Below are positions 7,524-16,694 of a DNA stretch of 64,000 nt, one piece after another (within the stretch, counting starts at the first letter, position 1; every line of letters begins with the position of its first letter). The stretch is from Pseudomonadota bacterium (GTDB taxonomy: Bacteria > Pseudomonadota > Gammaproteobacteria > Steroidobacterales > Steroidobacteraceae). A model generated the notes under the pieces. The model was not told the origin of the DNA, searched no databases, and saw nothing but the letters and a program-made list of their open reading frames with translations. A program made the translations under genes and the position numbers. Where the stretch lies: assembly GCA_025355105.1 (NCBI GenBank), contig JANYAE010000052.1, positions 62,001 through 126,000 on the forward strand. The letters run 5' to 3'.

Positions 7524-8195
7524 ATGACGCTCGTCTCCGCGGAGCCCCAACGCAGCGACCGGCGCGAGCTGCGCCGCGCACGGCGCGAGGCCCAACTCGT
7601 CGACGCGGCGCTCGAGTGCATCAGCGCGCTCGGCCTTCGCGACACCACGGTGCAGGACGTCGCGGCGCGAGCCGACATGGCGGTCGGCTCGATCAGCCAG
7701 TACTTCGAGAGCAAGGAGCTGCTGTTCACGGCGGTGCTGCGCCAGCTGTCGGAGGAATTCGAGGCTGCCTGGCGGCGCGGCCTCGAGGAGGCCGGCGGCG
7801 ACCCGGCGGCGCGACTGCGCCGCTTCGTCGAGTGCTACTTCGAGCCGGGAATCTGCCAGCGCAAGAACGTCGCGGTCTGGTTCGCGTTCTGGGGCGAGGT
7901 CAAGGCGCGGCCGAAGTATCGCGCCGTTTGCGCCGGCTATGACCGACTGCACGACGAAGTGCTCGAGTCCCTGTGCCGCGAACTGATCGTCGCTGGCCGC
8001 TACGACTCGATGGATCCCCGCGGCATGGCGAAGATCATCGCTTCCACCTGCCACGGCCTGTGGCTCGAGTTGCTGACGGGCAGCGATGGCCTCAAGCGCG
8101 GCGAACTCGCCGCGCTGGCGCGTGCGTGCCTCGCCGCGCTCTTTCCACGACACGCGCTGACCCTCGCCGCGGCTGGCCCCGATCTCGGCGCCTGA
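7524..8195 (+). CDS. TetR/AcrR family regulator, BetI-like
   Basis: 223-residue one-component repressor. The N-terminal helix-turn-helix lies around residues 27-66 (LRDTTVQDVAARADMAVGS then ISQYFESKELLF). The ligand domain contains NVAVWFAFWGEVKARPKY, which closely resembles the C-terminal TetR domain of BetI, the choline-responsive repressor of glycine-betaine synthesis. The ATG follows AAGGA by eight bases. No betA/betB genes are adjacent; its obvious target is the divergent MttB-family gene and itself, so the ligand may be a quaternary amine other than choline. It is followed by a 99-base gap to the convergent UrcA-family gene. Confidence 0.88.
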   Translation: MTLVSAEPQRSDRRELRRARREAQLVDAALECISALGLRDTTVQDVAARADMAVGSISQYFESKELLFTAVLRQLSEEFEAAWRRGLEEAGGDPAARLRRFVECYFEPGICQRKNVAVWFAFWGEVKARPKYRAVCAGYDRLHDEVLESLCRELIVAGRYDSMDPRGMAKIIASTCHGLWLELLTGSDGLKRGELAALARACLAALFPRHALTLAAAGPDLGA

Positions 8196-8294
8196 GCCGG
8201 CCTGCCGGACACGAGCCGGTCCTCAGCTCCATCCGCCGCGCCGCCACTCTGTCGGCGGCAGCTGTTCGTCGGAGCCTGTGGCGGACACCGCCGC

Positions 8295-8633
8295 TCAGCG
8301 ACCGTTCGACGCCACCTGGGCCACCCCGGTGCGCTGCTGGTGCAGGGTCGTGAGGCGGCCGTTGGCGACTGTCGTCACGGCGCCGTCCAGCGCCTTGGCG
8401 ACACAGGCCTGGTCGACGAAGCGGAAGGAACGGTACTCGCACACCTGCGTCGCGGCGTGCCGCAGCCGTGCGTACAGGGTTGCGACGCCCGCGTCGCTCG
8501 ACAGGTTGAGGTCTGCGTAGCGCACCCGGGCGGTCGGCAATTCGCCGGTGGCGGTGCCAGCGGCGAGCGCCGTGCCGGCGAGCGACAGCGTCGCGATGCT
8601 CGCGGCGATCAGCGACAGCGTCCTGGTTCTCAT
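8295..8633 (-). CDS. UrcA family protein
   Basis: 112-residue exported small protein. It has a clear signal peptide (MRTRT then a hydrophobic core ending ALA at about residue 30), then the UrcA pattern VRYADLNLSSDAGVATLYARL, AATQVC and DQACVAKALDGAV with two conserved cysteines likely forming a disulfide. The ATG at 8633 is chosen over an in-frame ATG 21 bases upstream because GGAGAG lies just before it. UrcA proteins have no known activity; they are common in Caulobacterales, Sphingomonadales and Steroidobacter-like gammaproteobacteria, usually in many copies, which is a taxonomic hint. Transcribed away from the ParA gene. Confidence 0.85.
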   Translation of the reverse strand: MRTRTLSLIAASIATLSLAGTALAAGTATGELPTARVRYADLNLSSDAGVATLYARLRHAATQVCEYRSFRFVDQACVAKALDGAVTTVANGRLTTLHQQRTGVAQVASNGR

Positions 8634-8801
8634 AGCGGCTCTCCATCGGTGCAACGAGTGACTGGGCCTACGAGAGTAGGACGCGCGTCGCGGATCGCGG
8701 GTTGCTTCGGCTGGTCGCGCGCTGCGCTCGTCTCAGCGTGTCTGCACCGCTACACTCGTGCGCGCACGGCCAGGCCGTGCGCTACCGGACGCCGCACTCG
8801 C

Positions 8802-9659
8802 ATGAAGATCATCGCCGTCACCAACATCAAGGGCGGGGTCGGCAAGACGACTACCGCCGTGAATCTCGCCTACCTGGCGGCGGCGGGCGGCGCGCGCACG
8901 CTCCTCTGGGATCTCGACGCGCAGGGCGCCGCGACCTACACGTTGCAGGTGGAGCCCGGCGCACGGCTGTCCGCGAGGAAACTGGTCGCCGGCCGCCGCG
9001 AGCCGCAGGAAGCGATCGTGGCGTCCGCGTACCCGCGCCTTCATGTGCTGCCGGCGGACGTGTCATACCGCAACTTCGACGTGCACCTCGCCGCGCGCAA
9101 GCGGCCCACTGAGCGGCTGCTGAAGATGAGCCGGACGCTGCGCGAGGACTACGACACGCTGTTCCTCGACTGTCCGCCCGGCATTTCCCTGCTCACAGAA
9201 AACGTGCTGCGCGCGGCCGATGCGCTCGTGATCCCGCTCGTGCCGACGCCGCTGTCTCTGCGCATGCTGACGCAGCTGCGCGCGTTCGTCGCCACCGAAG
9301 GCTGGGGCGACCTGAAGCTGCTGCCGTTCTTCTCGATGGTCGATCGCCGCCGGTCGCTGCACCGCGAGTTGATCGAGGGCACGCGCGCCGAGTTCCCCGA
9401 CCTGCTGGCCACCGAAGTCCCGTACTGGAGCGAGATCGAACGCGTCAGCGTACGGCGCGCGCCGATGCCGGTGATCGCACCGAGCGGCGAGGCCGCGCGG
9501 CTCTACCAGCAGCTGTGGGCGGAAGTCGAGGCGCGAGTCGGCCAGCAGGAGCCGGCGCCGTCCGCCACGACGGCGCCGGTCGAGCCGGACTGGATTGCCG
9601 GCGATTTCGCCGCCGCGGTCGAGCCGGCGCCCAACGGTATTCCGGGCCGCACGCACTGA
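8802..9659 (+). CDS. ParA family (MinD/ParA) ATPase, orphan
   Basis: 285-residue ParA-type ATPase with the deviant Walker A KGGVGKTT at residues 10-17, the switch WDLDAQGAAT at about 45-54 and Walker-B-like DTLFLDCPPGIS. The last ~40 residues are a low-complexity Ala/Pro tail (EPAPSATTAPVEPDWI). Such ATPases position DNA, chemoreceptor arrays, carboxysomes or other cargo by forming gradients on the nucleoid. There is no parB-like gene, no parS-like repeat and no other partition gene nearby, so it is unlikely to be the chromosomal ParA and its cargo is unknown. It converges on the GH127 gene. Confidence 0.9.
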   Translation: MKIIAVTNIKGGVGKTTTAVNLAYLAAAGGARTLLWDLDAQGAATYTLQVEPGARLSARKLVAGRREPQEAIVASAYPRLHVLPADVSYRNFDVHLAARKRPTERLLKMSRTLREDYDTLFLDCPPGISLLTENVLRAADALVIPLVPTPLSLRMLTQLRAFVATEGWGDLKLLPFFSMVDRRRSLHRELIEGTRAEFPDLLATEVPYWSEIERVSVRRAPMPVIAPSGEAARLYQQLWAEVEARVGQQEPAPSATTAPVEPDWIAGDFAAAVEPAPNGIPGRTH

Positions 9660-9687
9660 CGGCGGCCGGCGTTGCCGACGGGACGTC

Positions 9688-12153
9688 TCAGGCCTCGCCG
9701 CCTTCTGCGGCCATCGCGAGGACCCGGCAACCGAACACCGGTCCGGCGCTGGAGCCAGGCTCCGGCTCGATGCGCACGGTCACCCGGTCCTTGCCGTGCG
9801 TCAGTGGAGGTGGCAGCGGATAGTCCACATCGAAGAAGCAGCCGGGCTGGTCGGCGCCGAGGTGTTGGGTCGCCACTGGCGCGCCGTCGACGCGCACGAC
9901 AAAGGTGCGTGGCCGCTCCTCGCCCCAGTACGTACAGCGCAGCGCGAGCGGCCCCGGGCGGACGGCCACGACGAAGGACATGAATCCGCCGCTGCGGGCG
10001 TCGCGGCCGGTGCGGCCACGGTAGGTTACCGCGAACGACATGTCCGCGCCGAGGCCATGCGCCTGCTCCGAGTGCTGCTCGCCGAGTTGCACGACGTCCA
10101 CCGAGCGGGCGTTCAGCGCCAGCGCACGGGCGACATCGACCGCCGCGGCGCGCTCCGTCGCCTGCCAGTCCGCCATGGACAGCAGCCGGAAGTAGACGGC
10201 GCTGCGGCGCCGATGCTGCTCGTGGAAGGGAACAAACTCGAGCTCACGTGGACGGGTCAGGTCGACGCCGCGGACACGACTTCGCTGCGGGTCCACCACC
10301 TCGAGATGCGCGAGCGGGTCGTCGGCGACCAGCACCGGCGCGTGTCCATCGTACGGCGTATCCGCTGCTCCGAGGTCGGCCGCGAGCACCAGCGGCCCGC
10401 GCAGCAGCGCCACCGTCCGCGGATGATCGCGCGTCGCCTCGAGCCGCAGCACCAGCGGCAGCTCGAGCGCGAGCACATCGCCCGCGTGCCACCGCCGCCG
10501 CACGATCAGGTAGCCGCCGGCGGCCTGCGCGCGCACCTCGCGGCCGTTGACACTGAGCCGTGCGCCCCGGCTCCAGGCCGGCTGGCGCAGGGCCAGCGAA
10601 AGCGTCTGCGGCGCGGCCAGCGACTCGAAGCGGAGCCGGACCTGGCCGTCGTGCGGGTAGCGCGTTTCGAGCGCGAACGTCGCCGCGCGCTCCGTCCAGC
10701 GCAGCGTCGAAGGGATAAAGAGGTTGACGAACAGCGTGTCCGCGCCGTGCCAGAAGATGGAGTCGCCATGCTTTGCGTGGCTCTCCATCCCCGAGCCGAC
10801 ACAGCACCAGAACGAATCAATCGGCTCCGAGTACTCGCGGGCGGCGCCGGACATCAGGGGCGTCATGTAGGTGAATGCGCCGCTCGCCGGGTCCTGCTGC
10901 GCCAGCACGTGGTTGAGGTGGGCGCGCTCGTAGTAGTCGAAGAACGCGCCGTCCGGTGCCTGCGCGTACAGCTGCCGCGTCAGCCGCAGCATGTTGTACG
11001 TGTTGCAGCCCTCGCAGGTCTGCTCGGTGAGGTAGCCCGCGGCCGCGCCGGGTGCGAGCCAGTACTCGCGGTCCGAGTTGCCGCCGATCACGTAGCTGTG
11101 ATTGCGCGTGACCGTGTCCCAGAAGAACTTCGCCGCGGTCCCGTGCGCCGCGTTGCCCGTCAGCTCGTGGAGCCGCGCGAGGCCGATCAGCTTCGGAATC
11201 TGCGTGTTGGCATGCAGACCGGCGAGCTCGTCGCGGCGTGCGGCCAGCGGCTCGAGCACGCGCCGGTGGTAGAAGCGCTCGGCCAGCGCCAGCCAGCGGC
11301 GCTCGCCGGTGCGCGCCGCGAGGTCGGCGAAGCTCTCGTTGATGCCGCCGTGCTCGCAGGCGAGCAGCCGCTGCATCTGTTCGTCGTCGAGCGTCGCGAG
11401 CGCCTGCTCGATGTAAGCGCCGAGCGCGCGCGCGATCGGAACGCAGCCCGAGAGCCCGCACAGACGGTCCGCGTCGCGAAGGCCCGAGAACAGCTTGTGC
11501 CAGTTGTAGAACGGTACCCAGCAGCCGTTCAGGTCGAACGGCGCGCTGCGGATCTCGCCGCGGCGGATCTCGGCGAACAGCTCCTTGCCGTCGACGACCG
11601 CACCGTCGGCGCGGCGGCGGGTGAAGCCGGCGAGGTAGCCGTCGCCATGGGCCTGCTGGCAGGCCGCGAGTTCCGCGACGACATAGGACGCGAGTCGTGC
11701 GGCTTCCGGGTCGCCGGTCTGCGCGTGCAGCAGCGCGAGCGCGCTCAGCCAGTGGCCGAGCGTGTGGCCGGCGATCGTTTCGCCTTCCCAGCCGCCGTAG
11801 GCCGGGGCCTTCGGCGCGAGGCCTGCACTGGCGCGGAAATTGTGCAGCAAACGGTCCGGTTCTAGGCCGAGAACATAGCGGCGGTTGGCCTCGACGGCGT
11901 CGAGGTAGCGGGACGGACGCAGCTGCACCGCCGACAGCGGGAATGGCTCCGCGCGGGACGGCAACAGGCCCGGTGCCGCCGACGTCGCGGCGCCGGCAGT
12001 CGGAGCGAGCGCGGCGAGTGCGCCGGCGGCCGCGCCGACCAGCAGCTCGCGCCGGCGAAGCAACTGCTCCGAGCGCGCCTCGGCTGGCGCGCCGTTGGCG
12101 GGCAGGGTGGTCCGACATGAGGTCAAGGCGCTGTTGCGGCGGCGGTGGGGCAT
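9688..12153 (-). CDS. GH127 family glycoside hydrolase (beta-L-arabinofuranosidase type), Tat-exported
   Basis: 821-residue enzyme of GH127. After a twin-arginine-type signal (RRRELLVG then a hydrophobic run to about residue 56) comes the (alpha/alpha)6 barrel with GGWEGETIAGHTLGHWLSA and WHKLFSGL. The zinc/catalytic set of HypBA1 is present: Glu381 and Cys383 (CEGCNTYNML) and Cys450-Cys451 (FWCCVGSGMES), where the first of the last pair is the expected nucleophile; Glu363 may be the acid/base. A beta-rich C-terminal region (DUF6805-like) follows. It would release L-arabinofuranose from arabinan or hydroxyproline-linked glycans in the periplasm. The ATG is eight bases after GAGGAG, and the gene begins 12 bases after the GH3 stop: one operon. 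Confidence 0.92.
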   Translation of the reverse strand: MPHRRRNSALTSCRTTLPANGAPAEARSEQLLRRRELLVGAAAGALAALAPTAGAATSAAPGLLPSRAEPFPLSAVQLRPSRYLDAVEANRRYVLGLEPDRLLHNFRASAGLAPKAPAYGGWEGETIAGHTLGHWLSALALLHAQTGDPEAARLASYVVAELAACQQAHGDGYLAGFTRRRADGAVVDGKELFAEIRRGEIRSAPFDLNGCWVPFYNWHKLFSGLRDADRLCGLSGCVPIARALGAYIEQALATLDDEQMQRLLACEHGGINESFADLAARTGERRWLALAERFYHRRVLEPLAARRDELAGLHANTQIPKLIGLARLHELTGNAAHGTAAKFFWDTVTRNHSYVIGGNSDREYWLAPGAAAGYLTEQTCEGCNTYNMLRLTRQLYAQAPDGAFFDYYERAHLNHVLAQQDPASGAFTYMTPLMSGAAREYSEPIDSFWCCVGSGMESHAKHGDSIFWHGADTLFVNLFIPSTLRWTERAATFALETRYPHDGQVRLRFESLAAPQTLSLALRQPAWSRGARLSVNGREVRAQAAGGYLIVRRRWHAGDVLALELPLVLRLEATRDHPRTVALLRGPLVLAADLGAADTPYDGHAPVLVADDPLAHLEVVDPQRSRVRGVDLTRPRELEFVPFHEQHRRRSAVYFRLLSMADWQATERAAAVDVARALALNARSVDVVQLGEQHSEQAHGLGADMSFAVTYRGRTGRDARSGGFMSFVVAVRPGPLALRCTYWGEERPRTFVVRVDGAPVATQHLGADQPGCFFDVDYPLPPPLTHGKDRVTVRIEPEPGSSAGPVFGCRVLAMAAEGGEA

Positions 12154-12165
12154 GCGGGCATCTCC

Positions 12166-14175
12166 TCAGCGTGGCGCGGCGGCGCGCGCCGTCCGGCGCG
12201 GGGCGGCGATGAGGTGCTCGTCGAGACGCGGCACCGTGCCGGCGCGCGCGTAGCTCAGGCCGTAGCCGACCGGGAACAATGGCGCGGCGGCTGCGTCCGC
12301 GTACGGCGACGCGGCGGCGGAGCGCGGCCAGTGGAACGACAGCCGGCCGCGAAAGTCGACGCGCGGCCGCCCACCGGCATCGCCGATGAGCACGTCGGCG
12401 ATTCCGGCGCCCTCGCTGCCGGGCAGCCAGGCGGCGACGAACGCATTGCTCGCGTTGAGCTCCGGGTTCACCCACAGCGGCCGGCCGGACAGGAATACTG
12501 CCACTGTCGGTATGCCGAGGCCGCGCAGCTGTTGCAGTTCGGTGAGCGGTAGGCGCGCGTTGTAGAGCGGCAGCTTGAGGTCGCCGAAGCCCTCCGCATA
12601 CGGCAGCTCGCCGAATACGACCACTGCGACGTCAGGCTTGGTGACCGAGGGATCCTCGGCGCTGTCGACGACGCGTCCGCCGCCGGCGAAGATCGCCTCC
12701 TTGAGGCCATCCTCGATCGAGGTGGCCTGCGGCACGTCCGCGAGCGTCGTGTCGGTGCCCTGCCAGGTGAGGGTCCAGCCGCCCGTCTGGACGCGTAGGT
12801 CGTGGGCCGCAGGGCCGACGATCAGCACCCGCGCCCCCGAGCGGATCGGCAGCGTGCCGTCGTTCTTCAGCAGCACGAGCGACTTCTGCACGGCCTCGCG
12901 CGCGAGTGCCCGGTCGGCCGCGGAGTCGAGCAGCTCGAACCGACCTTCGAACGGGCGCGCCGCCTCGAACAGGCCGAGGCTGAACTTGACCCGCAGGATG
13001 CGCCGTACCGCGTCGTCGAGGCGCGCGAGCGGAATCTCGCCGGACCGCACGGACCTCAGGGTCGTCGCATACATCCCGCGCCAGCCGGTGGCCGCCATGA
13101 ACATGTCGACACCGGCGTTGAAGGCGTTCGGGCAGTGCCGCTTCGCGCAGCCGGGCACCTGCGCGTGGCCGTTCCAGTCACCGATGACGAAGCCCTCGAA
13201 GCCCATGCGTCCCTTCAGGACGTCCGTCAGCAGTGCCCGGTGGCCGTGCATCTTCTGGCCCTGCCAGCTCGAGAACGACGCCATGACGGTCAGCACGCCG
13301 GCCTCGATCGCCGCGCGGTAGGCCGGCGCGTGCACCCGGATCAGCTCCGCCTCGCTGGCCGGGGCGTCACCCTGGTCGATGCCGTCGCGTGTGCCGCCGT
13401 CGGCGATGAAGTGCTTCGCGGTGGCCGCGATCCGGCCGGCCTGCAGCTTGCCGTTGAGCCCCGCCGGACCCTGCAGGCCCTCGACGATCGCCGCGGCGTA
13501 GGAACGGACCAGCAACGGGTCTTCCGAATAGCCCTCGTAGCTGCGTCCCCAGCGCACGTCGCTCGGCACGGTCAGCGTCGGCGCGAAGGTCCAGTCGAGG
13601 CCGGTCGCGGCAACCTGCTCGGCGGTCGCGACGCCGATGCGGCGCACGAGGTCAGGATCGTGGGCGGCGCCGAGCCCGATGTTGTGCGGGAAGAGCACGG
13701 CGCCGACGACGTTATTGTGCCCGTGCACCGCGTCGATGCCGAACAGCACCGGGATCGGCATGTGCCCGGCGCGGCTTTCGGTAGACACGGCCCGGAATTC
13801 ACGGGCGAGCGCGAGCCATTTGCCGGGGCTGGCGCGCTCGTCGCCGCCCGGGCCGGAATCGCCGCCGGCGAGCACCGAGCCGAGCGGATATTTGCGCAGG
13901 TCCTCGGGCTCCACCGCGCTGATGTCGGTCTGAATGAGCTGGCCGACCTTCTCCTCGAGGCTCATCACGGCGAGGAGCGCGGTAATGCGCTGCTCGGTAT
14001 CGGGGTCGACGAGACCGCGGCTGCGTGCCGCGGGCCAGCGTTCGGGATGCACTTGGCCCTCACGCGCGGCAGGCGGTGCGCCACCGGCGCCGGTCGCCGC
14101 GAGGACCAGCGACAGCGCTGCGCTGCGCGCGATCGCACGCAGGCTCGGTCGGGTAGGTCCTCGCAGGTAGTGCAT
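12166..14175 (-). CDS. GH3 family beta-glucosidase / exo-1,3-1,4-glucanase, exported
   Basis: 669-residue GH3 glycosidase. It has an N-terminal signal (residues ~10-32), TIM-barrel domain with MSLEEKVGQLIQ, DAVHGHNN and KHFIADGGTRDGIDQGD, and the nucleophile Asp333 in GFEGFVIGDWNGH. The second domain (LVLLKNDGTLPI, VLIVGPAAHDL, VVVFGELPYAEG) is complete; a fibronectin-like third domain is lacking. It most resembles ExoP-type exo-beta-glucanases acting on beta-glucans or cellobiose in the periplasm. I chose the ATG at 14175, which precedes the hydrophobic signal; an in-frame upstream start would add 33 charged residues before it. First gene of an operon with GH127 and divergent from the PQQ dehydrogenase gene. 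Confidence 0.92.
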   Translation of the reverse strand: MHYLRGPTRPSLRAIARSAALSLVLAATGAGGAPPAAREGQVHPERWPAARSRGLVDPDTEQRITALLAVMSLEEKVGQLIQTDISAVEPEDLRKYPLGSVLAGGDSGPGGDERASPGKWLALAREFRAVSTESRAGHMPIPVLFGIDAVHGHNNVVGAVLFPHNIGLGAAHDPDLVRRIGVATAEQVAATGLDWTFAPTLTVPSDVRWGRSYEGYSEDPLLVRSYAAAIVEGLQGPAGLNGKLQAGRIAATAKHFIADGGTRDGIDQGDAPASEAELIRVHAPAYRAAIEAGVLTVMASFSSWQGQKMHGHRALLTDVLKGRMGFEGFVIGDWNGHAQVPGCAKRHCPNAFNAGVDMFMAATGWRGMYATTLRSVRSGEIPLARLDDAVRRILRVKFSLGLFEAARPFEGRFELLDSAADRALAREAVQKSLVLLKNDGTLPIRSGARVLIVGPAAHDLRVQTGGWTLTWQGTDTTLADVPQATSIEDGLKEAIFAGGGRVVDSAEDPSVTKPDVAVVVFGELPYAEGFGDLKLPLYNARLPLTELQQLRGLGIPTVAVFLSGRPLWVNPELNASNAFVAAWLPGSEGAGIADVLIGDAGGRPRVDFRGRLSFHWPRSAAASPYADAAAAPLFPVGYGLSYARAGTVPRLDEHLIAAPRRTARAAAPR

Positions 14176-14364
14176 CGACGATCTCGGTCGGCAGGCCGGG
14201 ACCCTTGATCTCACAGTTCGCGGATGTTGCGCAACGGACCCAGCACGGCTGGAGCCCCGGGTCCGCCGCGTCAATCCGTTGCACGGCCCGCGCCGTTGCC
14301 CCCAGACTTACCCCTCCCGGCTGGCCGCGGCAGTGCAGCCGACGGGCCGGGCCAAGGAGTCCCC

Positions 14365-16266
14365 ATGGATCGATGCAGGGCGCTGATCGCCGTCGCCGCG
14401 TTTGCCGCCGGCGCCGCCGGTATCGCCGTGGCCGCCGCGCCGGCCGACCGGGACTGGCCGTACTACGGCGGCGATCCCGGCGGCATGCAGTACTCCTCGC
14501 TCGCCGACGTGAACGCCGGCAACGTTGCCGGGCTCCGGCTGGCCTGGCGGTGGCAGACCGGCGAACAGCCGCTCGCCGCCTATGGCACCTCACCCGGCAT
14601 GTTCGAGGCGACGCCGGTGGTCGTCGAGGGCGTCATGTACCTGTCGACGCCTTACAACCGCGTTGTCGCGCTTGATGCGGCGTCAGGGCGCGAACGCTGG
14701 AGCTACGATCCCGAGGCCTACCGCGATGGCCAGGTGCCGAACGGCACTGGCTTCGTGCACCGCGGCGTTGCATTGTGGCGCGACGCAACCAGCGGTGCGC
14801 TGCGCGTGCTGATCAATTCGCGCTACCGCCTGATCGAACTCGACGCCACGACCGGCCGGCCGGTCGCGGGATTCGGCGACGGCGGAGTCGTCAACCTTCT
14901 CGACGGCCTGCAGTGGCCAATCGATCCGAAGCACTACACGAACACCTCGCCGCCGGTCGTGTACCGCGACCTCGTCATTGTCGGCAACGGCGTCGCCGAC
15001 AAGCTGATCTACCGCCGCGATCCGCCCGGCGACGTCCGTGCCTACGATGCGCGCAGCGGCCGGCTCGCGTGGACATTTCACACGGTGCCGCGCGACGGGG
15101 AGCTCGGCGCCGACAGCTGGGGTGCCGGCTCGAACCACTTCACCGGGCACACCAATGTTTGGGCGCCGATGACGCTCGACGCACGCCGCGGGCTGTTGTA
15201 CCTGCCCGTCAGCACGCCGAGCAACGACTACTACGGTGCCAACCGACCGGGCGCCAATCTGTTCGCCGACTCGCTGGTGTGCCTCGATGCGGCGACCGGC
15301 ACGAGGCGCTGGCACTATCAGCTGGTGCACCATGGCCTGTGGGACTACGACATGCCGGCGCCGCCGTCGCTGGTGAGGATTCGCGTGAACGGTCGCGCGG
15401 TGGACGCGGTCGTGCAGCTCACCAAGCAGGGTTACGTTTTCGTGTTCGACCGCGTCAGCGGCCGGCCGCTCTACCCGATCGAGGAGCGCGCGGTTCCGGC
15501 AAGCGACGTGGCAGGCGAGCAGGCGTGGCCGACGCAGCCGGTGTCAACTGCCCTGCCGGTGCTGGTCCCGCAGGGCGTGACGCTCGCCGACGCCAACGAT
15601 CTCACGCCGGCGCTGCACGAGGAGGCGCTCGCGGTGCTGAAGCGCCTGCGACTCGGGCCGCTGTTCACGCCGCCGAGCACCGCAGGAACGCTGATGCGGC
15701 CTGGCGTGCTCGGTGGCGCCGACTGGGGCGGCGGCGCCTTCGATCCCGACACGGGCGTGCTGTATGTGAAGGTCAACGACGACCCGACGCTGATCTACCC
15801 GGATGTCACCGACGCAGACGGCCACGCACCGGAGGTCGGACCGAACGACGGCGGCGACGTGTCGCTGTTCCTCCACCACCGCATCCCGGTGCTGAAGCCG
15901 CCGTACGCCTACATCGACGCACTCGACCTGAATACCGGGCAGATGCGCTGGCAAGTGCCGTTCGGCGACAACGCGGCCCTGCGCCACCATGCAGCGCTCA
16001 ATGGCGCGACGCTCCCGGCCCACCTCGGAGCAGTCGGCACCGCCGGCGTAATGGTGACGCGCGGCGGACTGCTGTTCGCCGGTGGCGGCGACGAGGCATT
16101 CCACGCGCTCGACAAGCGGACGGGCGCGGATCTTTGGAGCTACCCGACGGGTGGTCTCAAGACGACCGGCACGCCGATGACCTACCGCCTTGGCGGGCGC
16201 CAATTCGTGGTGATCGCCGTCGGCGGTCCCGGCAGCGGCGCGACGCTGCTGGCCTTCGCGCTCTGA
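14365..16266 (+). CDS. PQQ-dependent (quinoprotein) dehydrogenase, periplasmic
   Basis: 633-residue eight-bladed propeller quinoprotein. An export signal covers residues ~5-25, followed by DWPYYGGDPGGMQYSSL typical of membrane-free glucose/aldose dehydrogenases. Tryptophan-docking repeats recur (VVALDAASGRERWSY, VRAYDARSGRLAWTF, LVCLDAATGTRRWHY, LDLNTGQMRWQVP, HALDKRTGADLWSYP). It lacks the five N-terminal membrane helices of GcdA, so it is soluble periplasmic and needs a separate electron carrier: the monoheme cytochrome gene starting seven bases after its stop. AAGGAG precedes the ATG by six bases. The substrate is most likely a sugar or alcohol; the divergent GH3-GH127 operon favours an aldose. 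No pqq biosynthesis genes are in the window. Confidence 0.92.
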   Translation: MDRCRALIAVAAFAAGAAGIAVAAAPADRDWPYYGGDPGGMQYSSLADVNAGNVAGLRLAWRWQTGEQPLAAYGTSPGMFEATPVVVEGVMYLSTPYNRVVALDAASGRERWSYDPEAYRDGQVPNGTGFVHRGVALWRDATSGALRVLINSRYRLIELDATTGRPVAGFGDGGVVNLLDGLQWPIDPKHYTNTSPPVVYRDLVIVGNGVADKLIYRRDPPGDVRAYDARSGRLAWTFHTVPRDGELGADSWGAGSNHFTGHTNVWAPMTLDARRGLLYLPVSTPSNDYYGANRPGANLFADSLVCLDAATGTRRWHYQLVHHGLWDYDMPAPPSLVRIRVNGRAVDAVVQLTKQGYVFVFDRVSGRPLYPIEERAVPASDVAGEQAWPTQPVSTALPVLVPQGVTLADANDLTPALHEEALAVLKRLRLGPLFTPPSTAGTLMRPGVLGGADWGGGAFDPDTGVLYVKVNDDPTLIYPDVTDADGHAPEVGPNDGGDVSLFLHHRIPVLKPPYAYIDALDLNTGQMRWQVPFGDNAALRHHAALNGATLPAHLGAVGTAGVMVTRGGLLFAGGGDEAFHALDKRTGADLWSYPTGGLKTTGTPMTYRLGGRQFVVIAVGGPGSGATLLAFAL

Positions 16267-16273
16267 GCGACGA

Positions 16274-16570
16274 ATGCGCCCGCAGCGGAGCAGGACCCTA
16301 GGCTGGCTCGCGGGCGCGGCCACCGTGCAGGCGCTCGCGGCATGGGGTCAGACGCCGCCAGCACTTCCGGACGGTACCGGTCGCGAGACGGTCGAGCGCG
16401 CCTGCGGCCAGTGCCACTCGCTCGAGATCGTGCTGCGAACACACCGGAGCCGCGGGCAGTGGGAGGCGCGGATCGACGAGATGATCGCGAAGGGCGCGAA
16501 GCTGTCCGATGAGGACATCGATGTGATTGCCGACTACCTCACGGCACACTTCGGCCTGCCGCCACCGTAG
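16274..16570 (+). CDS. Monoheme c-type cytochrome, partner of the PQQ dehydrogenase
   Basis: 98-residue exported cytochrome c: signal peptide (residues ~8-26 ending AAWGQ), one heme site CGQCH (Cys44, Cys47, His48) and a C-terminal helix DEDIDVIADYLTAHFG typical of small class I cytochromes. The RIDEMIAKG helix carries the candidate methionine sixth ligand. It begins seven bases after the quinoprotein stop in the same direction, so it is almost certainly the electron acceptor that passes electrons from reduced PQQ to the terminal oxidase chain. Confidence 0.9.
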   Translation: MRPQRSRTLGWLAGAATVQALAAWGQTPPALPDGTGRETVERACGQCHSLEIVLRTHRSRGQWEARIDEMIAKGAKLSDEDIDVIADYLTAHFGLPPP

Positions 16571-16694
16571 TGGTGCAGTGCGCCAGCGGTGCCGCGATCG
16601 AGGGCGGTGCAGACGGCCGCCGCCGCTTTGGGCACTATGGCGCGGGCAGGCGGCAATCTCGCCATCAGCATCACGACATCACGGAGGCCCGCCC

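Noticed and set aside
8802-9659. Plasmid or phage origin suggested by ParA
   Set aside because: No ParB, replication gene, integrase, iteron-like repeats or att-like repeats nearby; surrounding genes are ordinary chromosomal functions.
9595-11865. A 756-codon + strand open frame antisense to the GH127 gene
   Set aside because: Shadow frame of a high-GC gene; the GH127 protein has complete catalytic residues and a signal peptide on the other strand.
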